A stretch of 64,000 nt of DNA from Streptomyces sp. V1I1 (GTDB lineage: Bacteria > Actinomycetota > Actinomycetes > Streptomycetales > Streptomycetaceae): contig NZ_JAUSZH010000001.1 of NCBI RefSeq assembly GCF_030817355.1, positions 5,890,501 to 5,954,500 of the forward strand. Reading direction: 5' to 3'. This document shows positions 53,199 to 62,590 of the stretch, in pieces. The notes under the pieces were generated by a model. The model was not told where the DNA came from and ran no database searches. It was given only the letters and a program-made list of their open reading frames with translations. The position numbers and the translations under genes were made by a program. The stretch's first letter is position 1. Each line of letters opens with the position of its first letter.

Positions 53199-54245
53199 AT
53201 GTCCCTACGCCGCCGCGGCACCGCCGCCGCAGTCGCCCTTGCCGCCGCGCTCTCCCTCACCGCCTGCGGCAGCCAGGACGGCGGGGACAAGGGCTCCGCC
53301 GGCAAGGCTGACGACGGCGGCAAGAAGGCCGTCGCGCAGGGCGGCAAGGGCTTCGGCGACGCGGCGGCGAAGACCGCGGCGATGGGCACCGACGCCAAGC
53401 CCGGCCAGTTCCCGCGCACCGTCACCCACGCGCTGGGCAAGACGGAGCTCAAGACCGCGCCCAAGCGGGTCGTGGTCCTCGACGTCGGCGAGCTGGACAA
53501 CGTCGCCTCGCTGGGCGTCAAGCCCGTCGGCTACGCCCCCACCGAGGGCGACGAGGGCGTCCCCGGCTACCTGAAGCAGGAAGCCGGCAGTCCCAAGAAC
53601 GTCGGCACGATCAACAACCTCAACCTCGAGGCGATCGCCGCCCTCAAGCCCGACCTGATCCTCGGCAGCCAGCTGCGCGCCGCCGACAAGTACAAGGAGC
53701 TGTCCACGATCGCTCCGACCGTCTTCTCCATCCGTCCGGGCTTCACCTGGAAGGAGAACTACCTCCTCAACGCCGCGGCCCTGGACAAGACCGCCGAGGC
53801 GAAGGCGAAGCTCGACGCGTACGAGAAGAAGGCCAGGCAGCTCGGCACGGACGTCGGCGCCAAGAACGCCAGGAAGCCGACCGTCTCGATGGTCCGCTAC
53901 ATGCCGGGCAAGATCCGTCTCTACGCCCAGGCGTCCTTCATCGGCACCATCCTCAAGGACTCCGGCCTGCCGCGGCCCGCGAACCAGCAGGTCGAGGACC
54001 TCGCCGTGGAGATCAGCCCCGAGAAGATCGACTCCGCGGACGCCGACTGGATCTTCACCGGTGTCTACGGCGACCCCAAGACAACCAAGCGCGACTCCGC
54101 CCGGTCCAACCCGCTGTGGAAGAACCTCAAGGCGGTCAAGGCCGGCCAGGCCAAGGACGTCCCGGACGAGACCTGGTACCTCGGCCTTGGCGTCACCGCC
54201 GCGGACAAGGTGCTCGACGACCTCCGGGGCTTCCTGGCCAAGTGA
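53199..54245 (+). CDS. iron-siderophore ABC transporter substrate-binding lipoprotein
   Basis: 348 residues. Lipoprotein signal peptide with lipobox LTAC (Cys near 23), a charged linker, then a class III (FecB/FepB-like) binding fold: FPRTVTHALGKTELKTAPKRVVVLDVGELD, SLGVKPVGYAP, NLEAIAALKPDLILGS, DADWIFTGVYGD. Binds ferric siderophore outside the membrane for an ABC importer encoded elsewhere. Iron box in the promoter. ATG with CAGGAG upstream. Monocistronic. Confidence 0.9.
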   Translation: MSLRRRGTAAAVALAAALSLTACGSQDGGDKGSAGKADDGGKKAVAQGGKGFGDAAAKTAAMGTDAKPGQFPRTVTHALGKTELKTAPKRVVVLDVGELDNVASLGVKPVGYAPTEGDEGVPGYLKQEAGSPKNVGTINNLNLEAIAALKPDLILGSQLRAADKYKELSTIAPTVFSIRPGFTWKENYLLNAAALDKTAEAKAKLDAYEKKARQLGTDVGAKNARKPTVSMVRYMPGKIRLYAQASFIGTILKDSGLPRPANQQVEDLAVEISPEKIDSADADWIFTGVYGDPKTTKRDSARSNPLWKNLKAVKAGQAKDVPDETWYLGLGVTAADKVLDDLRGFLAK

Positions 54246-54290
54246 CCAGCGCAGGCCGCAGGGGCACGGAGGACAGGTAGCCTTTCCCTC

Positions 54291-55127
54291 GTGCCCCGTC
54301 TGTCTGAAGTACTCGCCGCGCTCGACGCCCTGTGGCCCGCCGAGCGGGCCGAACAGTGGGACGCCGTCGGCACGGTGTGCGGCGACCCGGACGCCGGGAT
54401 CAGCCGTGTGCTGTTCGCCGTCGACCCCGTTCAGGAGATCGCCGACGAGGCGATCGAACTCGGCGCCCAGCTGATCATCACGCACCACCCGCTCTATCTG
54501 CGCGGTACGACGACCGTCGCGGCCTCCACCTTCAAGGGCCGCGTCGTGCACACCCTGATCAAGCACGACATCGCCCTGCATGTCGCGCACACCAACGCCG
54601 ACACCGCCGACCCCGGAGTCTCCGACGCCCTCGCGGGCGCGCTCGACCTGCGGGTCGTACGCCCGCTGGTGCCGGATACGACGGACCCGCACGGTCGCCG
54701 CGGCCTCGGCCGGATCTGTGAACTCGACCACCCCGAGACGCTCGGCGAGTTCGCCGCGCGCGCCGCCAAGCGCCTGCCCGTCACCGCGCAGGGCATCCGC
54801 ATCGCGGGCGACCCGGACGCCGTGGTCCGTACGGTCGCGGTCAGCGGCGGCTCCGGCGACAGCCTCTTCGACGTCGTACGGGCCGCGGGCGTGGACGCGT
54901 TCCTCACCGCCGATCTGCGCCACCACCCCGCGTCCGAGGCGGTGCAGCAATCACCGCTGGGACTGGTCGACGCCGCCCACTGGGCCACCGAGTGGCCCTG
55001 GTGCGAGCAGGCCGCGGCCCAGCTCGACGAGATTTCCGACCGGCACGGCTGGGGCCTTCGGGTCCACGTCTCGCACACGGTCACCGACCCCTGGTCCTCC
55101 CACCATTCTTCTGGAGCCCCCAACTGA
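54291..55127 (+). CDS. Nif3-like dinuclear metal centre protein
   Basis: 278 residues from GTG 54291. The NIF3/DUF34 fold: QWDAVGTVCGD, IITHHPLYLRG (metal-binding His pair), AHTNADTAD, and near the C-terminus DLRHHPASEA, all conserved. Forms a hexameric toroid with two metals per subunit; in bacteria linked to GTP cyclohydrolase I type 2-like or nucleotide chemistry, but the role is not settled. First gene of a conserved block with the zinc-ribbon and RNase H genes, whose start it overlaps. Confidence 0.88.
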   Translation: MPRLSEVLAALDALWPAERAEQWDAVGTVCGDPDAGISRVLFAVDPVQEIADEAIELGAQLIITHHPLYLRGTTTVAASTFKGRVVHTLIKHDIALHVAHTNADTADPGVSDALAGALDLRVVRPLVPDTTDPHGRRGLGRICELDHPETLGEFAARAAKRLPVTAQGIRIAGDPDAVVRTVAVSGGSGDSLFDVVRAAGVDAFLTADLRHHPASEAVQQSPLGLVDAAHWATEWPWCEQAAAQLDEISDRHGWGLRVHVSHTVTDPWSSHHSSGAPN

Positions 55128-55867
55128 ACGCCTCGCCCGCCGACCAGATCAGACTTCTCGACGTCCAGGCCCTGGACGTACGACTGTCGCAGCTCGCCCA
55201 CAAGCGCAAGTCGCTGCCCGAGCACGCCGAGATCGAGTCGCTCAGCAAGGACCTCACGCAGCTGCGCGACCTGCTGGTCGCCGCGCAGACCGAGGAGAGC
55301 GACACCGCCCGCGAGCAGACCAAGGCGGAGCAGGACGTCGACCAGGTGCGCCAGCGCGCCGTCCGCGACCAGCAGCGCCTCGACTCGGGCGCGGCCACCT
55401 CGCCCAAGGACCTGGAGAACCTGCAGCGCGAGATCGTCTCGCTCGCCAAGCGCCAGGGCGACCTGGAGGACGTCGTCCTCGAGGTCATGGAGCGCCGTGA
55501 GTCCGTGCAGGAACGTGTCGCCGAGCTGACCGGACGGGTCTCCTCGGTCCAGGCCAAGCTCGACGACGCGATCGCGCGCCGCGACGCCGCGCAGGAGGAG
55601 ATCGACGGCGAGGTCGCCTCGATCACCAAGGAGCGCGAAGTCGTGTCGGGCTCCGTGCCGGCGGATCTCCTCAAGCTGTACGAGAAGCTGCGCGTCCAGC
55701 AGGGCGGGGTGGGCGCGGCACGCCTCTACCAGCGCCGCTGCGAGGGCTGCCAGCTGGAGCTGAACATCACCGAGGTGAACGAGGTCAAGGCGGCGTCTCC
55801 GGACACGGTGCTGCGCTGCGAGAACTGCCGCCGGATCCTGATCCGTACCGCTGAATCGGGGCTGTAG
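55124..55867 (+). CDS. coiled-coil zinc-ribbon protein (CT398/DUF164 family)
   Basis: 247 residues. Two long coiled-coil helices (about 15-190, heptads such as EIESLSKDLTQLRDLL and VEKAELTGRV-like), then a C-terminal C4 zinc ribbon CEGCQLELN...LRCENCRR (about 205-240). The start is best placed at CTG 55124 (CTGA overlap with the Nif3 stop; GGAG nine bases upstream), because conserved residues begin with NASPADQIRLLDVQ and no ATG, GTG or TTG is close. Possibly a nucleic-acid or secretion-related chaperone. Always next to Nif3 and RNase HI genes in Streptomyces. Confidence 0.82.
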   Translation: MNASPADQIRLLDVQALDVRLSQLAHKRKSLPEHAEIESLSKDLTQLRDLLVAAQTEESDTAREQTKAEQDVDQVRQRAVRDQQRLDSGAATSPKDLENLQREIVSLAKRQGDLEDVVLEVMERRESVQERVAELTGRVSSVQAKLDDAIARRDAAQEEIDGEVASITKEREVVSGSVPADLLKLYEKLRVQQGGVGAARLYQRRCEGCQLELNITEVNEVKAASPDTVLRCENCRRILIRTAESGL

Positions 55868-57150
55868 TGCGGGAGTTCGTCGTCGAGGCGGACGGCGGCT
55901 CGCGGGGAAATCCGGGCCCCGCCGGATACGGTGCGGTCGTGCTCGACCCGAAGACGGGGGAGACGCTCGCCGAGACCGCGGAGTACATCGGCGTCGCGAC
56001 GAACAACGTCGCCGAGTACAAGGGCCTGGTGGCGGGGCTGAAGGCGGCGAAGGCCCTCGACCCCGATGCGTCGATCCGGGTCCGGATGGACTCCAAGCTG
56101 GTCGTCGAGCAGATGTCGGGCCGCTGGAAGATCAAGCACCCGGACATGAAGCCGCTGGCGGCGGAGGCGGCGCGCGTCTTTCCTGCTTCTCAGGTCACGT
56201 ACGAGTGGATCCCGCGCGAGAGGAACAAGCACGCGGACCGGCTGGCCAACGAGGCGATGGACGCGGGCAAGAAGGGCAAGCAGTGGGAGCCCTCGCGCTC
56301 CACGGCGGAGCTCGACGCACGCGACGCGCAGGCGGCGAGGGTGGTCGGCGACGCGACGGCGGGCGCGGCGCGGGCGAGGGCGGCGCTGAGCGGGGCGACG
56401 GGTGCGGCCGAGGGTGAATCCGGCGTTGCGGCGGTCACGGTCCGTTCCGAGCCGGTGGCCGGAGCCTCGGGGGTCGGCGAAGCCGCGCCGACCGCACCGC
56501 CCGTCGGGTGGGGCCCCGCCGACCTCGGCGCACCCGCCACCTTTGTGCTGCTCCGCCACGGCGAGACCCCCCTGACCCCCGAGAAGCGTTTCTCGGGCAG
56601 CGGCGGCAGCGACCCTTCGCTCTCCCCCGCGGGCCTGCGCCAGGCCGAGGCGGTCGCGGCCGCCCTCGCGGCGCGCGGCACCATCCAGGAGATCGTCAGC
56701 TCCCCCCTCAAGCGCTGCCGCGAGACCGCGGAGACCGTTGCGGCCCGGCTGAGCCTCGACGTCCGCATCGAGGACGGCCTGCGCGAGACGGACTTCGGCG
56801 CCTGGGAGGGCCTGACGTTCGCGGAGGTCCGCGAGCGGTACGGCGACGACCTCACCGCCTGGCTCGCCTCGGCGAAGTTCGCCCCGACGGGTGGCGGAGA
56901 GAGCTTTGCGACGGTGGCGCGCCGGGTCGCGGCGACCCGCGACAAGCTGATCGCCCGGTACGAGGGCCGCACGGTCCTGCTGGTCACCCATGTCACGCCC
57001 ATCAAGACCCTGGTCCGACTGGCGCTGGGAGCCCCGCCGGAGTCGCTGTTCCGGATGGAACTCGCCACCGCCTCGGTCTCGGCGGTGGCGTACTACGGGG
57101 ACGGCAACGCATCGCTGCGCCTGCTGAACGACACGTCGCACCTGCGCTGA
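55867..57150 (+). CDS. bifunctional ribonuclease HI / acid phosphatase
   Basis: 427 residues from GTG 55867 (TAGTG overlap with the preceding gene). Domain 1 (about 1-135): RNase HI with Asp9 in EADGGSRGNPGPAGYG, Glu50 in NVAEYKGL, Asp75 in RMDSKLVVEQM and the Asp in NKHADRLANEAMD, complete for two-metal hydrolysis of RNA in RNA-DNA hybrids. Domain 2 (about 220-427): histidine-phosphatase/CobC domain with LLRHGETPLT and VTHVTPIK. Same architecture as mycobacterial Rv2228c. Alanine-rich linker between. Confidence 0.92.
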   Translation: MREFVVEADGGSRGNPGPAGYGAVVLDPKTGETLAETAEYIGVATNNVAEYKGLVAGLKAAKALDPDASIRVRMDSKLVVEQMSGRWKIKHPDMKPLAAEAARVFPASQVTYEWIPRERNKHADRLANEAMDAGKKGKQWEPSRSTAELDARDAQAARVVGDATAGAARARAALSGATGAAEGESGVAAVTVRSEPVAGASGVGEAAPTAPPVGWGPADLGAPATFVLLRHGETPLTPEKRFSGSGGSDPSLSPAGLRQAEAVAAALAARGTIQEIVSSPLKRCRETAETVAARLSLDVRIEDGLRETDFGAWEGLTFAEVRERYGDDLTAWLASAKFAPTGGGESFATVARRVAATRDKLIARYEGRTVLLVTHVTPIKTLVRLALGAPPESLFRMELATASVSAVAYYGDGNASLRLLNDTSHLR

Positions 57151-57154
57151 CGCG

Positions 57155-58003
57155 ATGACCTGGCAGCTGACCGAAGACGTCGAGGAGTTCCGCCGGGCCG
57201 TCGGCGCCTACCTGGCGCGCGACCCCGTCGGCAGCACCGCCCTGCTCACCGTCAGTGAGACCGTGCGGCGGCACGGGCCGCATGCGTACGGGGACGCGTC
57301 ACCCGCCCGGTTCGGATGGTGGCGGGACGGGGACGGGGGCGACGTGGCGGGTGCGTTCGTGCAGACGCCGCCGCGGCCGCCCCTGCTCGGGCCGATGGCC
57401 GAGCCGCTCGCCCGCGAGCTGGCGCGGATGCTGCGGGCCGCCGGGATCGGGCTCAGCGGTGTGAAGGGCGGTGAGGCACACGCGTACGCCTTCGCCGACG
57501 AGTGGGCGGGCGCGCACGGCTGGAGCGTCGACGTACGGCTGCGGCTATTCCGGCTCGGCGGCCTGACGCCGCGGCAGCCGGCGCCGCAGGGTGTCGCGCG
57601 CCGGGCCGACGCCGCCGACGTGCCGCTGGCCGCCGCCTGGATGCGCGCCTTCGCCGCCGACATCGGTGATTCCTCCGGCGCGGACCAGACCGAGAACGTC
57701 TCCCGCCGCATCGCCGACGGCTGCCTGTACCTGTGGGAGACGGACGGGCAGCCCGTGTCCATGGCCGCCCGTTCCCCGCTGCTGGCCGGGCAGTCCCGGG
57801 TCTCGCCCGTCTACACCCCGTCCGAGCTGCGCGGACGGGGATACGCCGGTGCGGTCACCGCCGCCGTGAGCCGCGACGCGCTCGACGCCGGGGCCGAACA
57901 GGTCCTGCTCTTCGCGGACTTGGCCAACCCCACCAGCAACGCCCTGTACCAGCGCCTCGGTTACCGCCCGCTCGCGGGCTTCGTGGACCTCGACTTCAGC
58001 TGA
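57155..58003 (+). CDS. GNAT-family N-acetyltransferase
   Basis: 282 residues, two-part protein: N-terminal GNAT-like half without clear motif (RFGWWRDGDGGDVAGAF) and C-terminal active GNAT half with VSPVYTPSELRGRGYAGAVTAAVSRDALDAG (acetyl-CoA loop R-G-R-G-Y-A) and NPTSNALYQRLGYRPL. Substrate unknown. Begins 4 bp after the RNase H gene; its stop overlaps the convergent KDPG aldolase gene by 8 bp. Confidence 0.85.
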   Translation: MTWQLTEDVEEFRRAVGAYLARDPVGSTALLTVSETVRRHGPHAYGDASPARFGWWRDGDGGDVAGAFVQTPPRPPLLGPMAEPLARELARMLRAAGIGLSGVKGGEAHAYAFADEWAGAHGWSVDVRLRLFRLGGLTPRQPAPQGVARRADAADVPLAAAWMRAFAADIGDSSGADQTENVSRRIADGCLYLWETDGQPVSMAARSPLLAGQSRVSPVYTPSELRGRGYAGAVTAAVSRDALDAGAEQVLLFADLANPTSNALYQRLGYRPLAGFVDLDFS

Positions 58004-58637
58004 CCCGGCCGCGCAGCGCGGCGGCCCCGGCCGCCAGTGTCTCGACCCCCGCCCAGTCCTTGGCCGCGATCGCGTCCGCCGGCAGCATCCACGTACCGCC
58101 GACGCAGCCCACGTTCCTCAGCGCCAGATACGAGGGCGCGGAGGCGAGCGAGATCCCGCCCGTCGGGCAGAAGCGGGCCTGAGGCAGCGGACCCGCAAGG
58201 GACTTGAGGTACGCCGTGCCGCCCGCCGCCTCGGCCGGGAAGAACTTCATCTCGCTCACGCCGCGCTCCAGCAGCGCCACGACCTCCGAGGTCGTCGAGA
58301 CCCCGGGCAGGAACGGCACCCCCGACGCCTTCATCGCGTCCAGCAGCCGGTCCGTCCACCCGGGGCTCACCAGAAACCGCGCCCCGGCCGTCACCGCGGC
58401 ATCGACACCGTCCGCCGAGATCACCGTGCCCGCGCCCACCACCGCGTCCGGCACCTCGGCCGCGATCGCGCGGATCGCGTCCAGCGCGGCCGGTGTCCGC
58501 AGCGTCACCTCGATCGCGGGCAGACCGCCCGCGACCAGGGCACGCGCGAGCGGTACGGCATCGGCGGCGTCGTCGATGACGACGACGGGGACGACCGGCG
58601 CGAGGTCGAGCACGGTGGGCAGGGCGGAGGTGGTCAT
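57996..58637 (-). CDS. eda: 2-keto-3-deoxy-6-phosphogluconate aldolase (Eda type)
   Basis: 213 residues, TIM-barrel class I aldolase. VVPVVVIDDA, Glu in AIEVTLRTPAAL, GAGTVISADGVDAAVTAGARFLVSPG, Schiff-base Lys in SEMKFFPAEAAGG and CPTGGI: all features of KDPG/KHG aldolase. Cleaves KDPG to pyruvate and glyceraldehyde-3-phosphate. No edd (dehydratase) gene is adjacent, so it may serve hydroxyketoglutarate or uronate catabolism rather than a full Entner-Doudoroff route. ATG 58637 taken; a longer frame to 58679 exists. Confidence 0.88.
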   Translation of the reverse strand: MTTSALPTVLDLAPVVPVVVIDDAADAVPLARALVAGGLPAIEVTLRTPAALDAIRAIAAEVPDAVVGAGTVISADGVDAAVTAGARFLVSPGWTDRLLDAMKASGVPFLPGVSTTSEVVALLERGVSEMKFFPAEAAGGTAYLKSLAGPLPQARFCPTGGISLASAPSYLALRNVGCVGGTWMLPADAIAAKDWAGVETLAAGAAALRGRVS

Positions 58638-58707
58638 GCCGTCATCCTGCCCGTCGCGCGCAGTATGCGCAAAGGTCATTGCGTATGCTGCAACGCCGCC
58701 GTATCGC

Positions 58708-59508
58708 TCAGTGGATCTGGTTCACCACCACATCCAGCGCCCATGCCTTCCCGGCCCTGCCCGGCGCCTGCGCCTCCACCACGTACCCCAGATCCCGCAG
58801 CGCCTCCACCAGCTCGCCAGCACCCGCCGGCTTGGCGCCCGCGGTCAGCAGGTCCCGTACCAGCCGACCCTTCGTCGCCTTGTTGAAGTGGCTGACCACC
58901 GACCGCTTCTCCACCCCGTCGACCATCTGCGAGTGCATCACCCGCACCGTCGCCGTACGCCCCGCCACCTCGCCCTTCGGCTTCCACGCCGCCGCATACG
59001 CGGAGGACCGCAGATCGAGTACGAGCCCGTCACCGGCGGCCTCCGGCATGGCGGACGCCATGGGCTCGCGCCAGTACGCCCCGAGCGCGCCCAGCCCCGG
59101 CAGCTTCACCCCCATCGAGCAGCGGTACGACGGAATCCGGTCGCCGACCCGCACCGCGCCCCACAGCCCCGAGAAGACCAGCAGCGACTTCCGGGCCCGG
59201 CGCCGCGCGTCCGGCTCCAGGGTCGCGAGGCCCAGCGCGTCGTAGAGCACACCCGTGTAGATCTCCCCGGCCGGCCGGGTCCCCGCGGTCCGCAGCTCCA
59301 CGTTCTTCGCGATCTCGCCGCGCAGGCCCTCGCTCAGGCCGAGTACTTCCCGCGCCTTCTCCTCGTCGGCGGCGCACAGTTCGACCAGTTCGTCCAGCAC
59401 CGCGGCGCGCGCCCCGGCAAGGCCCGGCAGCGACAGCGACTCCGACTTCAGCGGAGCCCCGCGCCCGGAAGCGGCCTTACCCTCCGACGGCGGCAACAGC
59501 ACGAGCAC
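58708..59508 (-). CDS. yaaA: peroxide stress protein YaaA family (DUF328)
   Basis: 266 residues from GTG 59508, which has AAGGAG ten bases upstream. Begins VLVLLPPSEGKA, followed by LDLRSSAYAAAWKP, YRCSMGVKLPG and SHFNKATKGRLVRDLL, the conserved stretches of YaaA. The E. coli protein limits intracellular free iron under peroxide stress by binding DNA or an unknown ligand; here the same role is assumed. Gap of 70 bp to the KDPG aldolase on the same strand. Confidence 0.87.
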   Translation of the reverse strand: MLVLLPPSEGKAASGRGAPLKSESLSLPGLAGARAAVLDELVELCAADEEKAREVLGLSEGLRGEIAKNVELRTAGTRPAGEIYTGVLYDALGLATLEPDARRRARKSLLVFSGLWGAVRVGDRIPSYRCSMGVKLPGLGALGAYWREPMASAMPEAAGDGLVLDLRSSAYAAAWKPKGEVAGRTATVRVMHSQMVDGVEKRSVVSHFNKATKGRLVRDLLTAGAKPAGAGELVEALRDLGYVVEAQAPGRAGKAWALDVVVNQIH

Positions 59509-59604
59509 GGCAAGTCTCCTTCGTACGTACGGGGGCGGGGGGTGCGGCGCCCCCGCGCCAGCGTACGGGGTGCCAAGGTCCCCACCCCGTCCTAGGCTCG
59601 GTCC

Positions 59605-61044
59605 ATGCCCCGCCGTCATGTGCACACCACCGGCGCAGCCGAGGATCCCCTGCGGGTCGCCCTCCGGGAGCTGCGTACGACGCTCGGCATGCCGGAGGGC
59701 TTCCCGCCCGAGGTCCTCGGGGAAGCGGAGTCGGCCGCCAGGGCCCCGCGCCTGCCCGATCACGACGCCACCGACATCCCGTTCTTCACCGTCGACCCGC
59801 CGGCTTCCGTCGATCTCGACCAGGCGATGCACCTCGCCCGCCGGGGCAACGGCTTCCGGATCCACTACGCGATCGCCGACGTCGCCGCCTTCGTCGCGCC
59901 CGGCGGCGCGCTGGACGCCGAGGCGCACCGCCGCGTGCAGACCCTCTACTTTCCGGACGAGAAGATCCCGCTTCATCCGGCCGTGCTCTCCGAGGGCGCG
60001 GCCAGTCTGCTGCCCGGTCACAACGCACCCGCGCTGCTCTGGCAGTTCGACCTCGACGCAGAGGGCCGCGGGATCGCGACCGAGCTGCGGCGGGCCCTCG
60101 TACGCAGCCGGGCCAAGCTCGACTACGCCACGGTCCAGCGGCAGATCGACGCGGGTACCGCGGAGGAGCCGGTGGCGCTGCTCAAGGACATCGGACTGCT
60201 GAGGGAACGGCTGGAGATCGAGCGCGGCGGGATCTCGCTCAAAGTCCCCGAGCAGGAGATCGTGAAGCGGGACGGCACGTACGCCCTCACATACCGTGCC
60301 CCGCTTCCCGCCGACGGCTGGAACGCCCAGATCTCCCTGCTTACGGGCATGGCCGCGGCCGACATCATGATCGCGGCCGGCACCGGCATCCTGCGTACCC
60401 TGCCCACCGCGCCGGGCGGCGCGGTGGCGCGACTGCGCCGCTCGGCCGAGGCCCTGCGGATCGACTGGCCGCACCACGTCTCGTACGCGGAGCTGGTCCG
60501 CTCCCTCGACCCGAACAACCCCCGCCATGCCGCCTTCCTGCAGGACTGCACCACCCTGCTGCGGGGCGCGGGCTACAGCGCCTTCACAGGCGGCGAGCTG
60601 CCCTCGCCCGCGGTCCATGCGGCTGTGGCCGACGAGTACACGCACTGCACCGCGCCGCTGCGACGGCTCGTCGACCGGTACGCGGGCGAACTGTGCGTGG
60701 CGGCGGTGGCGGGTCAGGAGCCGCCGGACTGGGCCGTGGCCGCGCTCGACGTGCTGCCGAAGGAGATGGCGGAGGGCTCGAAGCGCGCCAACACGGTGGA
60801 GCGGGAGTGTGTCGACATCGCAGAGGCTGCGTTGCTGAAGGAGCGGATCGGCGATGTCTTCGACGCGTTCGTGGTGGACGTGAAGGAGCACGAACCGGCC
60901 GTCGGCACGGTCCATTTGGAGGACCCGGCGGTGGTGGCGAGGATCGAGGGCGGCGAGGCGAAGCTGCCCCTGGGGGAGCGGCTGCGGGTCCGGCTCACGC
61001 AGGCGGACCCGGGGTCGGCGAAGGTGCTGTTCGCGCCTGCGTGA
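59605..61044 (+). CDS. RNB-domain exoribonuclease (RNase II/R family)
   Basis: 479 residues. RNB catalytic domain (about 60-380) with PFFTVDPPASVDLDQAMHLARRG (four conserved Asp-type metal ligands), IHYAIADVAAFVAPGGALDAEA, LYFPDEKIPLHP and CTAPLRRLVDRY. No N-terminal cold-shock domain and only a short C-terminal S1-like tail, a compact form usual in actinobacteria. Degrades single-stranded RNA 3' to 5' in the cytosol. Divergent from yaaA, 95 bp before rnpB. Confidence 0.89.
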   Translation: MPRRHVHTTGAAEDPLRVALRELRTTLGMPEGFPPEVLGEAESAARAPRLPDHDATDIPFFTVDPPASVDLDQAMHLARRGNGFRIHYAIADVAAFVAPGGALDAEAHRRVQTLYFPDEKIPLHPAVLSEGAASLLPGHNAPALLWQFDLDAEGRGIATELRRALVRSRAKLDYATVQRQIDAGTAEEPVALLKDIGLLRERLEIERGGISLKVPEQEIVKRDGTYALTYRAPLPADGWNAQISLLTGMAAADIMIAAGTGILRTLPTAPGGAVARLRRSAEALRIDWPHHVSYAELVRSLDPNNPRHAAFLQDCTTLLRGAGYSAFTGGELPSPAVHAAVADEYTHCTAPLRRLVDRYAGELCVAAVAGQEPPDWAVAALDVLPKEMAEGSKRANTVERECVDIAEAALLKERIGDVFDAFVVDVKEHEPAVGTVHLEDPAVVARIEGGEAKLPLGERLRVRLTQADPGSAKVLFAPA

Positions 61045-61138
61045 GCTCGGCCGGGCCGGGACGGATCCGCTCGGGGGCGGAGCCTGGTCGACCGGCACCG
61101 TGAGCTTGGCCCAGGCCTGCCAGGTAGCATGGTCACCA

Positions 61139-61552
61139 CGGCAGACGAGCCGGGCGGACGGCCGCGTGGAGATCTTCCGATCTCCTCGAGGAACGTCCGG
61201 GCTCCACAGGGCAAGGTGGTGGGTAACGCCCACCCGGGGTGACCCGCGGGACAGTGCCACAGAAAACAGACCGCCGGGGACCTCGGTCCTCGGTAAGGGT
61301 GAAACGGTGGTGTAAGAGACCACCAGCGCCTGGGGTGACCCAGGCGGCTAGGTAAACCCCACCTGGAGCAAGGTCAAGAGGGGTCGCGGTAGAACGCGGC
61401 CCTGCGCGGACGTTCGAGGGCTGCCCGCCCGAGTCCGCGGGTAGACCGCACGAGGCCGGCGGCAACGTCGGTCCTAGATGGATGGCCGTCTCCCCGGCCG
61501 CCGCGAGGTGACCGGGTGACAGAACCCGGCGTACAGCCTGACTCGTCTGCCG
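61139..61552 (+). ncRNA. rnpB: RNase P RNA (type A)
   Basis: Catalytic RNA of RNase P. Helix P1 is GCAGACGAG (61141-61149) with CTCGTCTGC (61542-61550). Core landmarks are GAGGAACGTCCGGGCTCCAC (CRI-II region), ACAGTGCCACAGAAAACAGA, GGTAAGGGTGAAACGGTG, GTAAACCCCACCTGGAGCAA, and TAGATGGATGGC near 61475, then ACAGAACCCGGCGTACAG. These are the universal bacterial signature strings. A -10-like TAGCAT lies 9 bp upstream. Processes tRNA 5' ends with the RnpA protein. Confidence 0.96.
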
Positions 61553-61573
61553 TCACCTGCGGTTTTGTATCAA

Positions 61574-61605
61574 AAAGGGCCTCTGACCTGCGTCGGAGGC
61601 CCTTT
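61574..61605 (+). terminator. rnpB terminator
   Basis: AAAGGGCCTC and GAGGCCCTTT pair around a 12-base loop and run into TTT, one of the few classical intrinsic terminators in the window. Confidence 0.85.
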
Positions 61606-61640
61606 CTGATCTTTCGGCGACTTGCCGCGTTAGGCAGCGA

Positions 61641-61692
61641 AAAGTCCCTCGGAAGTCCCTCGGGCAGCGCTGAAAGTCCCTGAAAAGTCCCT
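61641..61692. repeat. four direct AAGTCCCT repeats after rnpB
   Basis: Copies at 61642-61649, 61653-61660, 61674-61681 and 61685-61692 (with AAAAGTCCCT variants) at the border between conserved genes and foreign DNA. May be a recombination or attachment-site relic; only the repeats themselves are observed. 61606-61821 otherwise shows no gene. Confidence 0.6.
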
Positions 61693-61821
61693 GGGGGGCA
61701 AGGGGTGCTGACGCCTCTGTGCTGGCCCGGGTACTGGCCCGGTCTCGTGCAGGCCGGGCAGGTGATGCGGCGAGGTTAGGGTCTGAGTGACAAGTTCTGG
61801 ACAGCTTCGTGAGGGGCGTTT

Positions 61822-62590
61822 ATGGGGGTGTCGCCGTACTCGATGGGCGGTGGGGGGACGGTGCTGGAGCACCGCTATGCGGCTGTTCTGCTCTCGACGC
61901 TGCTGACCGGCAGTTCACTTGATGAGCTCGGTGATGCGTTGATCGAACCCGTCGAGATCCGTCTGCAGGCGAGCCAGTTCAGCCCGGTCGACGACATCAT
62001 GATCATCGGGCGTCGTCAGCGTGGTGGCGACGAATTCACCGTGTGCGTCGGTGTCCGGCGTGATCCCAGCTTCGTGCCCTCGCACGAGCCGATGGTCAAG
62101 CTTGTTGGCAGCTACCTCAGAGAGGTCACCGAGCACTGGGGAGAGGTCGAGTCCGGACATCGGAAACTGGTGCTGGCGGCCGTGGACCGTAGTGCCCACG
62201 CCTTTCAGGTGGGGGCGCTCACGCGGATCGCCAACGGGAAGGGATGGCGGCATTCCGAGACGCAACCTCCCGCTCAGGGCCCACGAACGCCGAACTGCGG
62301 GCTCGTCTGCATCAGTTTGACCAAGTCGTAGCCGAAGCGGCGGCTCTGTACGATCTCGACACTGGCGTCGTGAGCGCTGAAGAGCTGTCTTGGCGGTTGC
62401 TGTCGAGCCTGAGAGTGAAGCATCTGCGGCTGGAAGACGGCGATGGACAGGACCGCAGCCACGCTGTCGACCGCCTACGAGGAGTGGCGTTCGAGAAGAC
62501 GCTGGAGGCGGCAGAGGCGGTCTTCTCAGAGATCGAGCGTCGGGTGGGCGACTGGGCCCCCACTGCCGCTTCGCTCAGTAAGAGGCTGTT
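61822..62590 (+). pseudogene. 5' part of a large defence-like or nuclease protein, frameshifted and truncated
   Basis: ATG 61822 begins a frame with EHRYAAVLLSTLLTGSSLDE, LQASQFSPVDDIMIIGRRQ and FTVCVGVRRDPSFVPSHEPM, then LRAVT..HWGEVESGHRKLVLAAVDRSAHAFQ. Around 62240 similarity passes to the next frame (AAFRDATSRSGPTNAELRARLHQFDQVV, DLDTGVVSAEELSWRLL) until about 62590, where IS DNA starts. The E...VDDI...V.VRR spacing recalls a restriction-like (PD-D/E-xK) domain found at the N-terminus of large STAND NTPases of Streptomyces; I am not certain. Dead gene: one frameshift and loss of the 3' part. Confidence 0.55.
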
